64,000 nt of DNA from Nymphaea colorata (taxonomy: Eukaryota; Streptophyta; Magnoliopsida; Nymphaeales; Nymphaeaceae): the NCBI RefSeq assembly GCF_008831285.2, contig NC_037468.1:518501-582500 (forward strand), in the 5' to 3' direction. The notes beneath the pieces were generated by a model. The model did no database searches and was not told where the DNA came from. It saw only the letters and a program-made list of their open reading frames with translations. Each line of letters opens with the position of its first letter. Position 1 is the stretch's first letter. A program made the translations under genes and the position numbers. This document shows positions 11,601 to 22,156 of the stretch, one piece after another.

Positions 11601-13570
11601 GTCATCAGTACTCACCTTATCAAAAAGGTCAAGACTGTCTTTCAAAGTCAGGACTAACCTTACCAAAAAGATCAAGACTATCTGATCAGGACTGATTCTT
11701 CTGGTCAAGACTGTATTTCACAGTCAGGACTGACCTTACCAAAAAGGTCAAGACTGTCTTGAAAGGTCAGGACTGATTTTTCTGGTCAAGACTGTCTTGA
11801 AATCAGTACTGACCTTTTTTGAAAGATCAAGACTATCTTGAAAGATCAGGACTGATTCTTCTGGTCAATACTGTATTTCAAGGTCAGGACTGACCTTACC
11901 AAAAAGGTCAAGACTGTCTTGAAAGGTCAGGACTGATTCTTCTGGAAAGGTCAAGACTGTCTTGAAAGGTCAGGACTCATTCTTCTGGAAAGGTCAGGAC
12001 TGATTATGGAAGGACAGGACCAATTGCAATTGTATGCCATTAGTACTCACCTTATCAAAAAGGTCAAGACTGTCTTTCACAGTCAGGACTGACCTTATCA
12101 AAAAGGTCAAGACTGTCTTTCACAGTCAGGACTAACCTTACCAAAAAGGTCAAGACTGTCTTGAAAGGTCAGGACTGATTCTTCTGGAAAGGTCAAGACT
12201 GTCTTGAAAGGTCAGGACTGATTCTTCTGGAAAGGTCAAGACTATGAAAGGTCAGGACTAATGAGAATGATTGAGGAATGACCATCAAGACTCATTTGTA
12301 TGTCATCAGTACTCACCTTATCAAAAAGGTCAAGACTGTCTTTCAAAGTCAGGACTAACCTTACCAAAAAGATCAAGACTATCTGATCAGGACTGATTCT
12401 TCTGGTCAATACTGTATTTCACAGTCAGGACTGACCTTATCAAAAAGGTCAAGACTGTCTTTCAAAGTCAGGACTAACCTGACCAAAAAGGTCAAGACTG
12501 TCTTGAAAGGTCAGGACTTTTGATGGAAGGACAGGACCAATTGCAATTGTATGCCATTAGTACTCACCTGACCAAAAATGGAAAGGTCAAGACTGTCTTG
12601 AAAGGTCAGGACTGATTCTTCTGGAAAGGTCAGGACTCATTATGGAAAAGTCAGGAAGGTGAGGACTTGATTGAAAGGTCAAGACTATGAAAGGTCAGGA
12701 CTAATGAGAATGATTGAGGAATGACCATCAAGACTCATTTGTATGTCATCAGTACTCACCTTATCAAAAAGGTCAAGACTGTCTTTCAAAGTCAGGACTA
12801 ACCTTACCAAAAAGATCAAGACTATCTGATCAGGACTGATTCTTCTGGAAAGGTCAAGACTGTATTTCACAGTCAGGACTGACCTTACCAAAAAGGTCAA
12901 GACTGTCTTGAAAGGTCAGGACTGATTTTTCTTGAAAGGTCAAGACTGTCTTGAAATCAGTACTGACCTTATCAAAAAGGTCAAGACTGTCTTTCACAGT
13001 CAGGACTAACCTTACCAAAAAGATCAAGACTATCTGATCAGGACTGATTCTTCTGGTCAAGACTGTCTTTCAAGGTCAGGACTGACCTTACCAAAAAGGT
13101 CAAGACTGTCTTGAAAGGTCAGGACTGATTCTTCTTGAAAGGTCAAGACTGTCTTGAAAGGTCAGGACTGATTCTTCTTGAAAGGTCAGGACTCATTATG
13201 GAAAAGTCAGGAAGGTCAGGACTCTTTTGAAAGGTCAAGACTGTCTTGAAAGGTCAGGACTCATTCTTCTTGAAAGGTCAGGACTCATTGCAATTGTATG
13301 CCATTAGTACTCACTTGACAACAAATTGTATGTCTCTCACTTGACAAACAAATGCCATTAGTACTTTCCATATGCCATTAGTACTCACTGTGCAAACAAA
13401 TGCCATTAGTACTTTCCATATGCCATTAGTACTCACTGTACAAACAAATGTCATGAGTGCTGACCATACCAAAATCCATCCAAATTGGTTGATGGATAAT
13501 GGCATCTCCTTTTTTTGATGGATAATGGCATACAATGACAATTGATCCTTTCCATCAACCATCAAACCTT
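8606..13570. repeat. Modular repeat array 1 (two arms in opposite orientation)
   Basis: This is about 5 kb of interspersed short modules: AGTCCTGACCTTTCAAG, ACAGTCTTGACC, TGAGTACTAATGGCATAC and the palindrome CAATTGCAATTG. From 8606 to about 11380 the modules read in the minus orientation; from about 11500 to 13570 they read in the plus orientation. The turning point (about 11380-11560) is a non-repetitive piece that contains GTCAGGGTCAGCGGCATAC. Part of it recurs inverted at 58380-58470 and part recurs directly at about 51510-51570, just inside the left edge of array 7. The array therefore looks like two elements joined head to head. Open frames inside are by-products of the repeats. Confidence 0.9.
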
Positions 13571-13589
13571 GATGTCCTGAAAGTCAAAG

Positions 13590-13660
13590 TTGTCCCTGAA
13601 GCTTCGCTTTGCGAGTGCTTTTTGCGTGAAACTACGAAAGAGAGATGTGCCTCAGGCGGC
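13590..13660. repeat. Border repeat, right flank of array 1
   Basis: This carries GCTTCGCTTTGCGAGTGCTTT, the border motif. The adjacent segment 13430-13585, with ATCAACCATCAAACCTTGATG, recurs in reverse complement at about 53890-54030 on the flank of array 8. Confidence 0.7.
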
Positions 13661-13905
13661 ATGCAAGCAAGCTGTGCACGCTCAGAGAAGAGGATCGCCT
13701 TGACTACCACGCTCCGCGGGCCCGTCACTTCGTTCGTACCTTTTTGGCTGAGGCTAGCAACAAAACAAGGAAGAGTGCAAAATTCATTATCATTCCGGCA
13801 TGAACCGCTCATCTGACATTCCATTCCCAACCTCTACCCCCTTTCCTTTGGATCTCTCTTCCTCACTCAGTGATCAGTCCCAGCTGGAATTTTGATAATG
13901 TTCAT

Positions 13906-14259
13906 TCATTCTTCAGACTTCTTTTTTCGAGCTGTCCTAGCATTAGTATGAGTTCGTTGACCGCGTAAGGGCGAACCATCTTGATGACGAATTCCGCGAT
14001 AACGAGAAATCGAAATTAATCGTTCGATGTCTGCTCGTTCTCCCCTCTTCAATTCCCAATGAACAACATGATCTTGACCTATCACTTGTTCCAAAAGGTC
14101 GATCTGATACTTAGTTAACTCATTCATCTTGATGTTCTCACTTATACCCAATCGATAACGAACCTGAATGGCTTTTTTAGGTCCAATTCCTGCCATTTTG
14201 GTTGAGGCAATTCTGACTTTTTCATCGGGAACTGATCTAGCTCCTCCTATATATGACAT
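13906..14259 (-). CDS. rps13: Mitochondrial ribosomal protein S13
   Basis: This 117-codon frame (ATG 14257-14259, TGA at 13906-13908) is a full-length uS13 of the plant mitochondrial type, beginning MSYIGGARSVPDEKVRIAS and ending with a basic tail, TARKKKSEE. uS13 sits in the head of the small ribosomal subunit, contacts uS19 and the P-site tRNA, and has a helix-two-turn-helix motif (here AGIGPKKAIQVRYRLGI) followed by RGIRHQDGSPLRGQRTHTNARTARK in separate segments, the conserved rRNA-binding C-terminus. No frameshift is seen. In many angiosperms rps13 is next to nad1 exons; none is recognised here, because the 3' side runs into the border of array 1 within 250 bp, which suggests the usual linkage has been broken by rearrangement. 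Confidence 0.97.
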   Translation of the reverse strand: MSYIGGARSVPDEKVRIASTKMAGIGPKKAIQVRYRLGISENIKMNELTKYQIDLLEQVIGQDHVVHWELKRGERADIERLISISRYRGIRHQDGSPLRGQRTHTNARTARKKKSEE

Positions 14260-15025
14260 TCTTTATCTGTCCTCTTCCCCGTATTCTCGGCTGGTTCTGA
14301 ACTTCATGGTACCGGGTCTAATGGATAGCCACGGGAAGGAACGGGAATCTTTCATGTCTGAAAGGGCGACGTTCAGGCAATGTTTGATTACCTACGAAAA
14401 AACAACCTCTTTCCTTAGCTGAGATAAGGTATCAGGTAGGAAATGTGGTGAAGAATCATGATTGGGTTTGAGTTTCCATCATTGTTTGGGAGAGTGATTT
14501 TCGCACTGATCAGGATCGCCGTTCCTGCCGGTGTGACAGTCTGCCGTTCTTGAAGGCGGCCGCACTGATCTGCCGTTCTTGAAGGCAGCCAGCACAGATC
14601 CGCCGTTCTTGAAGGCAGCCGGATGGCCTCCCCCCAGCCTGACCCTGGAACACTTGAGTTCAACTCCCTTCAACAACCTGCTTTTGAAACAGGCCAAACT
14701 GATAACAGCTCGAGGGGGCGAGCGCTGAACCCTACCCTTACGGTAGGTTTCTTGAAATTCATTTGCCTTTTCGAGAAGGCAGCAATTCAGACCCCCACGC
14801 TGAGAGAGACAGGCTCTGGGAAAGACACATTTCAGGGCCACTATCTATTCCCCTATTTAGGGGTGAGCGCGGTGCCGGCATCAATAGGGGCTTTGGAAGT
14901 CAAGGTGGTTTCCTTTCTGCGATCCGCTGGATGACAGGGACGTAGTTTGGTTCCAGTCTCAGGTTCTTCTCTTTGGTCTCCTCGGCTGTCTGACTCTTCG
15001 TTTCCTTTTTCTTTCCATTTGTCGA

Positions 15026-15606
15026 CGATCAAACGTCAGATTTGATGCCTGAAATGGAATTCGAAGTAACAATAACAATCAAAATCGACTATACTGATCG
15101 TTAACCAAAGAAAGGCTTGGGCTTGACTAACCATTGCTCCTGAAGAGGGAGTGGTTCCCCCTCTTCGATCTCTCTCGCGCTGGTAGCTCACGCGATAGGT
15201 GCGCTTGCGGCGTCAGACCTAGCTGCTTGAGATACTGAACGAGATTGGCGTTACACGTACAGCACGACGATTCGCTCTCGTGTGTGTGGGTATGGCGCGC
15301 AGGTGATGTCTACCAGAAGGACCCTCGCGTCACTCAGGCGAAGCCTGATCTTGGGCATTTCCAACTTGAAACCCGAACCCGAAGGCTTGCTTTCCCTCCT
15401 CTCCATCCGCCACTAGTGAAACGCTTGACGATGAGCCTGATCTTGATCTGCTTTCATTTGGTGCGGGTGATGAGCCGAACCTAGCCCACCTTTCCTGGCT
15501 ACTGGCTACTCACTCAATCATTCTTCTTTCTCCTCTTTTTCAAAGCATATGGTCCCAACCAATCACTTCGAATTCCATTTCAGGCATCAAATCTGACGTT
15601 TGATCG
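15026..15606. repeat. 42-bp perfect inverted repeats enclosing 497 bp
   Basis: The arm at 15026-15067 (starting CGATCAAACGTCAGATTTGA) is the exact reverse complement of 15565-15606. The enclosed 497 bp contain no gene I recognise. The arrangement could be terminal inverted repeats of a small unknown element, or the product of an inverted duplication. No target-site duplication is evident: the outer neighbours are A on both sides and do not extend the match. Confidence 0.85.
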
Positions 15607-15631
15607 ATCGAATTATGTGGGATAGGAACCT

Positions 15632-15694
15632 TTTTCTCTTTGATTTCATGGTGTAATTTGTCTGATTGGTGTCTGTGTTCCTTTGTTAGTGTCA
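15632..15694 (+). repeat. 63-bp direct repeat, copy 1
   Basis: The segment beginning TTTTCTCTTTGATTTCATGG is identical to 16889-16951. Copies are about 1.26 kb apart in the same orientation, so recombination would delete the intervening hairpin region. Confidence 0.85.
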
Positions 15695-16448
15695 TCTTTG
15701 TGTTTCAAACCTCTTTCTTCAAAAACCTGATGCATGCACCGATCCGTAAACCGCTGCTCCCTTTGATTCCGTTCCGACTTTCCCCTGTGATTTGCATCGA
15801 TAGAAAGAGTTCAGTGCCACATGACACGATAGTACTGATACGCATACATCGCGTGGAACCTAGCAGCTCCCTCGAGAGAAGAGATCTTGCGCGCTCCTGC
15901 ACAGATTTTCGATCCACATGAAGGACCCGGCCGATGTAGAATTCGGGCAGGCACGAGTGATCCTCGAGTCTGTGGTTACCTCCGAACGAAGGGGCTTGAG
16001 TTCCAGAAGTCTCATGTTCTAACCGTGGGAGAACTCGGCTTGGGGACGCGAAAACCTATCAAATTCATATAAGCCGATTGGATTGACCAACACGTAGCAT
16101 GTGCTGGAAGGATGGATAGCGTCTGAATACTACGAGTGGAAATTCCTAATCGATATTCCCGTAGGCCGGCGGGCTGATGTACCAGATATTCATATTAGTC
16201 TGTTTGCTTGCCTTCAGCGGTTCTTGCTGTCTTTGAATCACACTTTCTAGTGTCGGCAGCGCTCTGACAGATTCGCTCTACTCTATTATTGCCTCCTATT
16301 CCAGAGGTTCAAGATTCATGAAAAGCCAGGTTTGAAATGATTCATGTTACGGAACCAAGTGGGTCAAGGGCCTCCAACGCCTCTCAATATCACTTTCAGT
16401 CTCTATTTGGCAAAGGGCACTTAGAAGTCGGCAAGAAAGTGAGTAGCC

Positions 16449-16703
16449 ATGGATATCGCTAGAAGACTTGAGAGAATTGAGCAAGAAATACGTCAGGTGG
16501 AAGACGAGAAGCTCCAACGGGAGCAAATGCTGGGTGCGTTCTGGGAACATCTGCCTGCTCTCGATCCCATTATCATAAGGGATCATATGACATTTCTCCA
16601 GAACAATTCACTCTCGAAAACAGGAAGAGGGCGCTGCTCGAAGAAAAGCAAGCGCTCATTGACCCTCAGAGACCGGGAGATTTTGCATTCTCCCGGTCTC
16701 TGA
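16449..16703 (+). CDS. Small hypothetical ORF ending in a perfect hairpin
   Basis: This is an open frame of 84 codons. The N-terminal half is highly charged and likely helical or coiled-coil (MDIARRLERIEQEIRQVEDE), while the last third is encoded by the left arm of the 27-bp inverted repeat at 16654-16715. I recognise no family. The composition of the first 45 residues is more protein-like than neighbouring frames, so it may be a fragment of a real gene (for example a retroelement gag-like coiled coil) cut off at the hairpin. No evidence of expression can be read from the sequence. Confidence 0.25.
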   Translation: MDIARRLERIEQEIRQVEDEKLQREQMLGAFWEHLPALDPIIIRDHMTFLQNNSLSKTGRGRCSKKSKRSLTLRDREILHSPGL

Positions 16704-16715
16704 GGGTCAATGAGC
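16654..16715. repeat. 27-bp perfect hairpin with 8-nt loop
   Basis: The left arm 16654-16680 (GCTCATTGACCCTCAGAGAC followed by CGGGAGA) and the right arm 16689-16715 are exact reverse complements separated by TTTTGCAT. This is by far the strongest simple stem-loop I found in the window. In plant mitochondria such structures often stabilise mRNA 3' ends, but no confirmed gene lies just upstream. Confidence 0.9.
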
Positions 16716-16888
16716 AATCTGGATAAATGTCATATGAACCCCTGTCATTTGCTTCAAAAGTGAGGTCTTCTTATGGATGGTAGTGTTTTTTGTTTCTGCT
16801 GGCGATGCTCTCTGAGGATTGGCAGTCCCCCTCCTTCAGGTCTCCAAGCCTAGTGAATCTCGGCACGATTGGGTAGCCTATTATGTCC

Positions 16889-16951
16889 TTTTCTCTTTGA
16901 TTTCATGGTGTAATTTGTCTGATTGGTGTCTGTGTTCCTTTGTTAGTGTCA
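16889..16951 (+). repeat. 63-bp direct repeat, copy 2
   Basis: Identical to 15632-15694. It ends with CTTTGTTAGTGTCA, after which the two copies diverge. Confidence 0.85.
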
Positions 16952-19756
16952 GTTGACTGAACGTGTTTGCCAATACTGTGCCGTGCCGAGGCTTGGAGGC
17001 CGTGCGGTACCCTATATGATATGAGTTCAGGGAACTTGTGTTTTTTTGGAGTGACAGGTTCAGAGCACCGATAGCAGGGTAGCGACGACTGAGGACCTTG
17101 TGAGGAGCGGCAATACGACCCCCAGAGCATAGTCGGTACTGTTACTGAGGTACATTGACTTTCATTTGGGATATGTGCGTCTTTCATTTGGCTATGTACT
17201 ATTTGCACTCAGTTGTACCTTGTTCCTTTGATAGCTTCAGTATGCATGTTCCTGGCCTACGCTTCCGCAAGGTCAGTGTATTTGAAAATGTGAACATTTT
17301 CCTGACTGATGATGATACTGTGCTCATTTATGCAGGTCACCAAGCCACTACTTTTGACTGTAGTTACGGCCCCCGACTCGGTCAGACGCCGGTGACGATA
17401 TATGCTTGAGACACAAAACCAATTTGATCGCAAGATCAAAACCTGAAGGACAGATAGAGGGCTTACATGAGAAAGAATTTCTCTGACCCTAACTTTGGCA
17501 AGGTGCGAAGCGCTCTTAGCGCGCAAAGCAAGCAGCGATGGCTCTTTCAATACTAGCTACCAGTGAACACTCTTCTTGTTCACTTTTCATTCAGGCATAG
17601 TTGGAATCATGTAAGTTACCTCTCCTTTCTCCAGCTGATTAGAAAGTAGAAAGCGCATCACAAGTCAAAAAAGCGTAAACGCACAATCAATGGCCTTCGT
17701 TCACTCTGAAAGAAGCTTTGAAACCATCCATAGTGACTCAGCCCGCGAATCGAATGGTGACCGACTCTGTATGCTGCGATCCCTCTTGAAAGCTTGCTTC
17801 TGTTAGAGCTATTGTGTCACTGTCCTTCCCTACTTTCTCTGTTGATACCGAACACGGTAACTAACCTCTTGACTAACGGCTTTGTTGTTGACAGAGTGGC
17901 TCCGAGTGACAACTAGACTTGTAAACTAGTCAAGGAAATCAGTTATCAGTTATTCAACTATAGGGGCCCTCAGTCGAATCGGTGGAATGCCCTGCTTCCG
18001 GCTCAGTCTAAATTTGCCTACCGTTCGTTCAACCGTGACCTCTATTCCGATCTATCTTTGATCCTTTGCTTGATCGTCTGTCCTTCTCTGCTCTCAGCCT
18101 GTCTTTGGCTTGCTAGCTAGAAGGCGAAGAGCGCACAGCGCAATCAGGACGGTGAAAGACTAAAGACGGGAGAGCACGCACTGACATCCTCGGGAAAGCA
18201 CTTTAGGAGAGCAATCATAGACCATAGGAGCCGGGGTTGAACTATAACAAGCCAAAAGCTATCCCTGACACTGATGCGGTGAGATACCAACCATCCGATA
18301 TCGCCCAAAAAGCTCAGATTTCTGAGCTAGGCCACTAGCACCGTACCATAAAGAACGCTAACCGCCACCGGCCTCTGATGCCATCCGATAAGGACGGCAA
18401 AGAATTCTACCACTACCAAGAAGCCCGATTCGAATCAAATGATTATGCTCGAAAAAGGCCAATCGAAAAAAGCACGACTGCTACTGCTAGTCAGATAGCG
18501 ATCCAGGCAAGCGAGAAGGAAGCCAAAGCCTAAGCACCTAAACGCACTGGCATAACACTCAAAAAAAGGAGGGCACCAGTGCGCAGAGCACAGAGGGAGG
18601 AGAAGCAGTGCATTCTACAGTTACGGTACCAGTTCCGTCGTAGCGATTCAAAGTTCGGTAGCGAACCTAGTCGGGGTAGCAGTCCTTGCTCCACAGAAGC
18701 TGTCAACAGTGTGAGGGTCAGTCGTAGGGACGGAGTCAACCTATGAGGGTGATTAAGGTTATGTTCTTCATTCATAATACCATAACTATTAGCTCAAAGA
18801 AGACCCAGGCAACGCCAATCTCGATTGAAAAGCAACTACATCATTTCCCTACTACCGGCTAGAGAGCATTGAATCCTACCCTCGGCCCGCCAAAAGAAAG
18901 ATGCAGAAAGAACGTCTCTGCCTCAGCGCCAAAAAAAGCTGATTATCGCCAGATCCCCGTCTGGGACCCTCTGAAAAAAAGGGCAAAGAGAGCACCTTCA
19001 ACACAGAATCCCTCGGGTTTTGAAACTCCTCTGGAAAGCCATCACATCACTCAGGCACATTTCCTGAAGCCTACTCCTATCCTCAGCCCTTATTCAACCA
19101 CTCAATCGCTTTGAGCCTTGAGCTCACTCATTGACCTTGCTTGGGGATCTGAGACTTCTCTTTATACGTTATACGCTACCACCTTCCTTCCCACTTGAAA
19201 TTGATTCAACAAAAGTTCCCAGCTGCCCATTCGTTCACAGTCGATTCAACTTAAGCCGTTATTGGTCACATGTCTTTGGAGCATGAAACCATGAGATTCT
19301 TTCTTTTGTTCACATCAGATCTTTCCTGGTAACTCAGGCTATGAAAAGCATATCTTTCCTTCAATGAACTTTTTTTGCCCTCCTAGCTTTGTGGGCTTCA
19401 CTCAACCTTGGCTTGATAGGCTCAGCACGGTACTACGGTTCTTCAGGCCCGACTCGGCATGGTTCACCACCTTCCTCTGCTCTTTCTCTTTTGGCTTGTT
19501 ATAGTTCAACCCCGGCTCCTATGGTCTATGATTGCTCTCCTTAAGACCCGGCCGGTAGGTTCGTTCGAGAGGCCCGGCACGGTGGAGCTTGGGGCGCTTC
19601 TGCAAGAAAGAGCGTCTGTCTATAAAGACAGCGATGTCTTGGTACCCTTTCTCTCTCTCATGCCCTTCTGGGCGGTACAAACCAATTCGGAATGAGCGCA
19701 CCGGCCGAGGGCCGAATAAGAAAATGACAGCAGAGGCTGGCTTCCAGACGTAGGCA

Positions 19757-20002
19757 TCACCAGCGGCCTTTATCCAGTTTCTCGATCTCCTTGATGATAT
19801 CTCGCCAGATGCTACTATTGGGTTTTTCTCCCGCACTCACGATGTCTTTCAAAGCTTTCAGCCTTGCGGTCGGCTCTTTGTCCCATATATCGCTTAGATA
19901 GATATCAACCCCTCTCCTGACGTCCTCCGGATCACGGATTTGAATCCCCCGATTCTCAAGGACTTCGCGGGCCTTGTTGACGATCAGTTCCACCTGCTCC
20001 AC
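19757..20002 (-). CDS. Hypothetical 81-residue acidic protein
   Basis: An ATG-initiated frame of 81 codons. The product would be soluble and largely helical, with segments VELIVNKAREVLENRGIQI and ARLKALKDIVSAGEKP, balanced in acidic and basic residues and without membrane segments. This looks more like a true protein than most frames in the region. I do not recognise the family. It lies just downstream, on the same strand, of the degraded plastid ycf4 copy, but the plastid gene that normally follows ycf4 is cemA, which this does not resemble. It could be a captured fragment of a nuclear, plasmid or bacterial gene. A homology search would decide; expression is not supported by anything visible. 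Confidence 0.35.
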   Translation of the reverse strand: MEQVELIVNKAREVLENRGIQIRDPEDVRRGVDIYLSDIWDKEPTARLKALKDIVSAGEKPNSSIWRDIIKEIEKLDKGRW

Positions 20003-20164
20003 GGTACGCAGGACATGAGATTTCCATCGGGACGTGGGAAAGAGGATCTAACATGTTTTGATCAAAAGAGCGAAACATCCGTTATATTAAAAGGGGATGA
20101 TTGGGTTCCCTCCCTCTCCCTCGTTAGAGGAGCATTCATTCCTCTCTTTCTTTGGTTCATTTCG

Positions 20165-20545
20165 AATTCCATTGGTATGCGCAAAAAAGAGGCCGATTCG
20201 GCAGCTTTTTGTTCCATTTCTCGTGGCATCGGTACGTTACAGGACCCCGGCCTCCGATTTCCATATAAAGGACACGACGAGGAAAAAGACCCAGAACTTC
20301 CATTCTGATCGACCTCTTATACGAAATCGAAAGAAGATGCGACGATTTCTTCCAGGAAATCCCAGACTATTCACACTATTCCTTCTTTTCTATCGAATTT
20401 GTCATAACCACTACCTACACTCCACGAAATTGTGCACCACAGGAGCTAATGAATAGACCCGCGATACCATAGAAAGACATCACGATCCCTTGTGGAAACC
20501 CTATAGCAAAAATGATTTGCTGAACTGGAAGTTTCAACCTCCTAG
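20165..20545 (-). pseudogene. ycf4: Plastid-derived ycf4 remnant (photosystem I assembly factor)
   Basis: Read on the minus strand with frame changes, this region encodes recognisable Ycf4 segments in the right order. QQIIF is followed after a small insertion by [19 protein letters not shown], then [48 protein letters not shown] and finally PREMEQKAAESASFLRIPME. Ycf4 is a thylakoid protein for photosystem I assembly encoded in plastid DNA, so this is plastid DNA transferred to the mitochondrion. The N-terminal part and the start codon are missing, because the sequence leaves ycf4 near 20545 and a repeat border follows. Several indels and stops make it non-functional. The last codons run on past the usual C-terminus. 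Confidence 0.9.
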
Positions 20546-20583
20546 TCAACCTAAAAATACAGGCCCAAACGTCACGTTCTTAG

Positions 20584-20740
20584 ATTAGCAAAGCCCAAAA
20601 AGCACTCGCAACTTTGAATGCTGAAAGAAGGGAAAAGGTACATAGTGAATCTCATTTTGTCTGAATCAGCCCTACGCTTTGCGAGTGCTTTCTGAAAGAA
20701 GGGATCAAGGTTTGACGGATTGATGGAAAGGAAATGATGG
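20584..20740. repeat. Border repeat, left flank of array 2
   Basis: This holds two border motifs (AAAAAGCACTCGCAACTTTG and CTACGCTTTGCGAGTGCTTT). The flank of array 3 at 26757-26840 is the same sequence with a deletion of roughly 70 bp between the two motifs, which shows that borders and arrays are copied as one unit. Confidence 0.8.
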
Positions 20741-21265
20741 AAAGGTCAGGACTAATGAGAATGATTGAGGAATGATTATGGAAGGACAGGACCCTTTTGA
20801 AAGGTCAGGACTCTGAAAGGTCAGGACTAATGAGAATGATTGAGGAAAAGTCAGAACTCACCTTATCAAAAAGGTCAAGACTGTCTTTCAAAGTCAGGAC
20901 TAACCTGACCAAAAAGATCAAGACTGTCTTGAAAGATCAGAACTTCTTCTTCTTAAAAGGACAGGACCCTTTTGAAAGGTCAGGACTCATGACAATTGTA
21001 TGCCATTAGTACTCACTTGACAAACAAATGCCATTAGTACTCACTTGACAACAAAATGCCATTAGTACTCACTTGACAACAAAATGCCATTAGTACTCAC
21101 TTGACAAACAAATGCCATTTTCCATCAACAATGAGTACTCACTATACCAAAAAGATGCCATTTTCCATACCAAGAAAGATGCCATTAGTGCTGACCATAC
21201 AACCAATTGTATGCCATTAGTGTTTCATTGAAGAGAAAGACAATTGCAATGACCATCAAACCTTG
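20741..21265 (+). repeat. Modular repeat array 2 (short, plus orientation)
   Basis: The shortest array, about 520 bp. It starts GGTCAGGACTAATGAGAATG and ends with several copies of the 28-bp unit ACTTGACAACAAAATGCCAT plus TAGTACTC. Most of it is nearly identical to the left part of array 3 (26840-27235), and a 70-codon frame at 20797-21009 recurs unchanged in arrays 3, 5 and (inverted) 1. Confidence 0.9.
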
Positions 21266-21394
21266 ATCCCTTCTTTCAGAAAGCACTCGCTTTTCAGTGC
21301 TCATGACGTTGGGTAAGCCCTCACCCAGAGTCTGAGCGTGACGATGTCGATTAAACAGTGAACTCCCACGTAACCTGTAGGCAAGGATCAAGTC

Positions 21395-22156
21395 CGGACC
21401 CCTATGAGATCGTCAGCTTTAAACATCCGACCGTACTTATGGAATTTGTTGAGTTTTTCTTTCCGGCCGGGTCTAAAGACGACCGCTGGAGGGTCCAACA
21501 ATTCGACAACGCCAACGTCGTAACTACTCGACGCTCTGCATACCACGAGACGTACTGAACGCAGGCCTTGACCCGGAAGGACAAGCGCTCGAAAATCTCG
21601 ATGCTGTCTTCGTCTAAGCATTCATCAAGCCCCCGATCGTACTTACTCAACAGCTTTCAAATCTAGCTCACAGGTTTCCAACAACATCCACCGTACCATC
21701 CCTAATTGATAAGGCGTAACGAGGAACCCTAAGGGAACCCCAGCCCCAAATCTCAAAGGGCCGTGGTAGTATGCCCTCAGGACTATAGGCCACCAAGATG
21801 TGGCGGTACCAATGCCGATGAAACTGAGAATTCAAAGTCGAGGCGGACGCACAATAACGGCGATAACCCGCACCTCTCACACGTCATTCAGTCTGTCCCT
21901 CAACTTTGTTGTACCAGCATCCATGACAGAGCGTGAGTAGCAGATTATATATTAATATGTTTGACTGACGGAATTTATTTGCAAATTCCAAGGTTCCGAG
22001 ACCAGCGATTTCGGCATCGAAAGGCTCTGACCCCCACGCGAGACACTTTCTATAGCATAGAGCTACCTTCTGATCCCCGATGACGATATCGTCACCGACA
22101 TAATCGACGAGGACAGCAACACACCAAAAAATCAAGTGGTTGCATAAGGAGCACAA
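21395..22156 (-). pseudogene. Endogenous mitovirus RNA-dependent RNA polymerase fragment (C-terminal half)
   Basis: Minus-strand frames carry mitovirus RdRp features in order. A LCNHLIFWC segment corresponds to the CHHLI part of motif B, and the catalytic motif C, YVGDDIVIGD, has GDD encoded at 22088-22096. LEFANKFR corresponds to the EFAK(R/K)F motif. After a gap come RGAGYRRY and HRHWYRHILVAYSPEGILPRPFE within 21668-21880 (two segments), then a WYAERR-containing acidic C-terminal part at 21402-21650. Mitoviruses replicate in mitochondria of fungi and plants, and non-retroviral copies are known in plant mitochondrial genomes. The frame is interrupted by stops and frame changes, and the N-terminal half with motif A is missing, so no polymerase can be produced. 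It is joined at about 22156 to a retrotransposon integrase fragment. Confidence 0.85.

Larger units (their letters stand above)
14260..19756. other. Long intergenic region with repeats but no recognised gene
   Basis: About 5.5 kb with no known mitochondrial gene, tRNA or rRNA that I can identify. It does hold structured DNA: a 42-bp inverted repeat pair near 15.0 and 15.6 kb, a 63-bp direct repeat at 15.63 and 16.89 kb, and a 27-bp perfect hairpin at 16.65-16.72 kb, each listed separately. Short open frames, such as 17155-17409 and 18869-19114, show no motif I know. Confidence 0.5.

Noticed and set aside
13570..13905. nad1 exon downstream of rps13, as in many angiosperms
   Set aside because: No recognisable NAD1 residues were found before the array border; the usual neighbour seems to be absent here.
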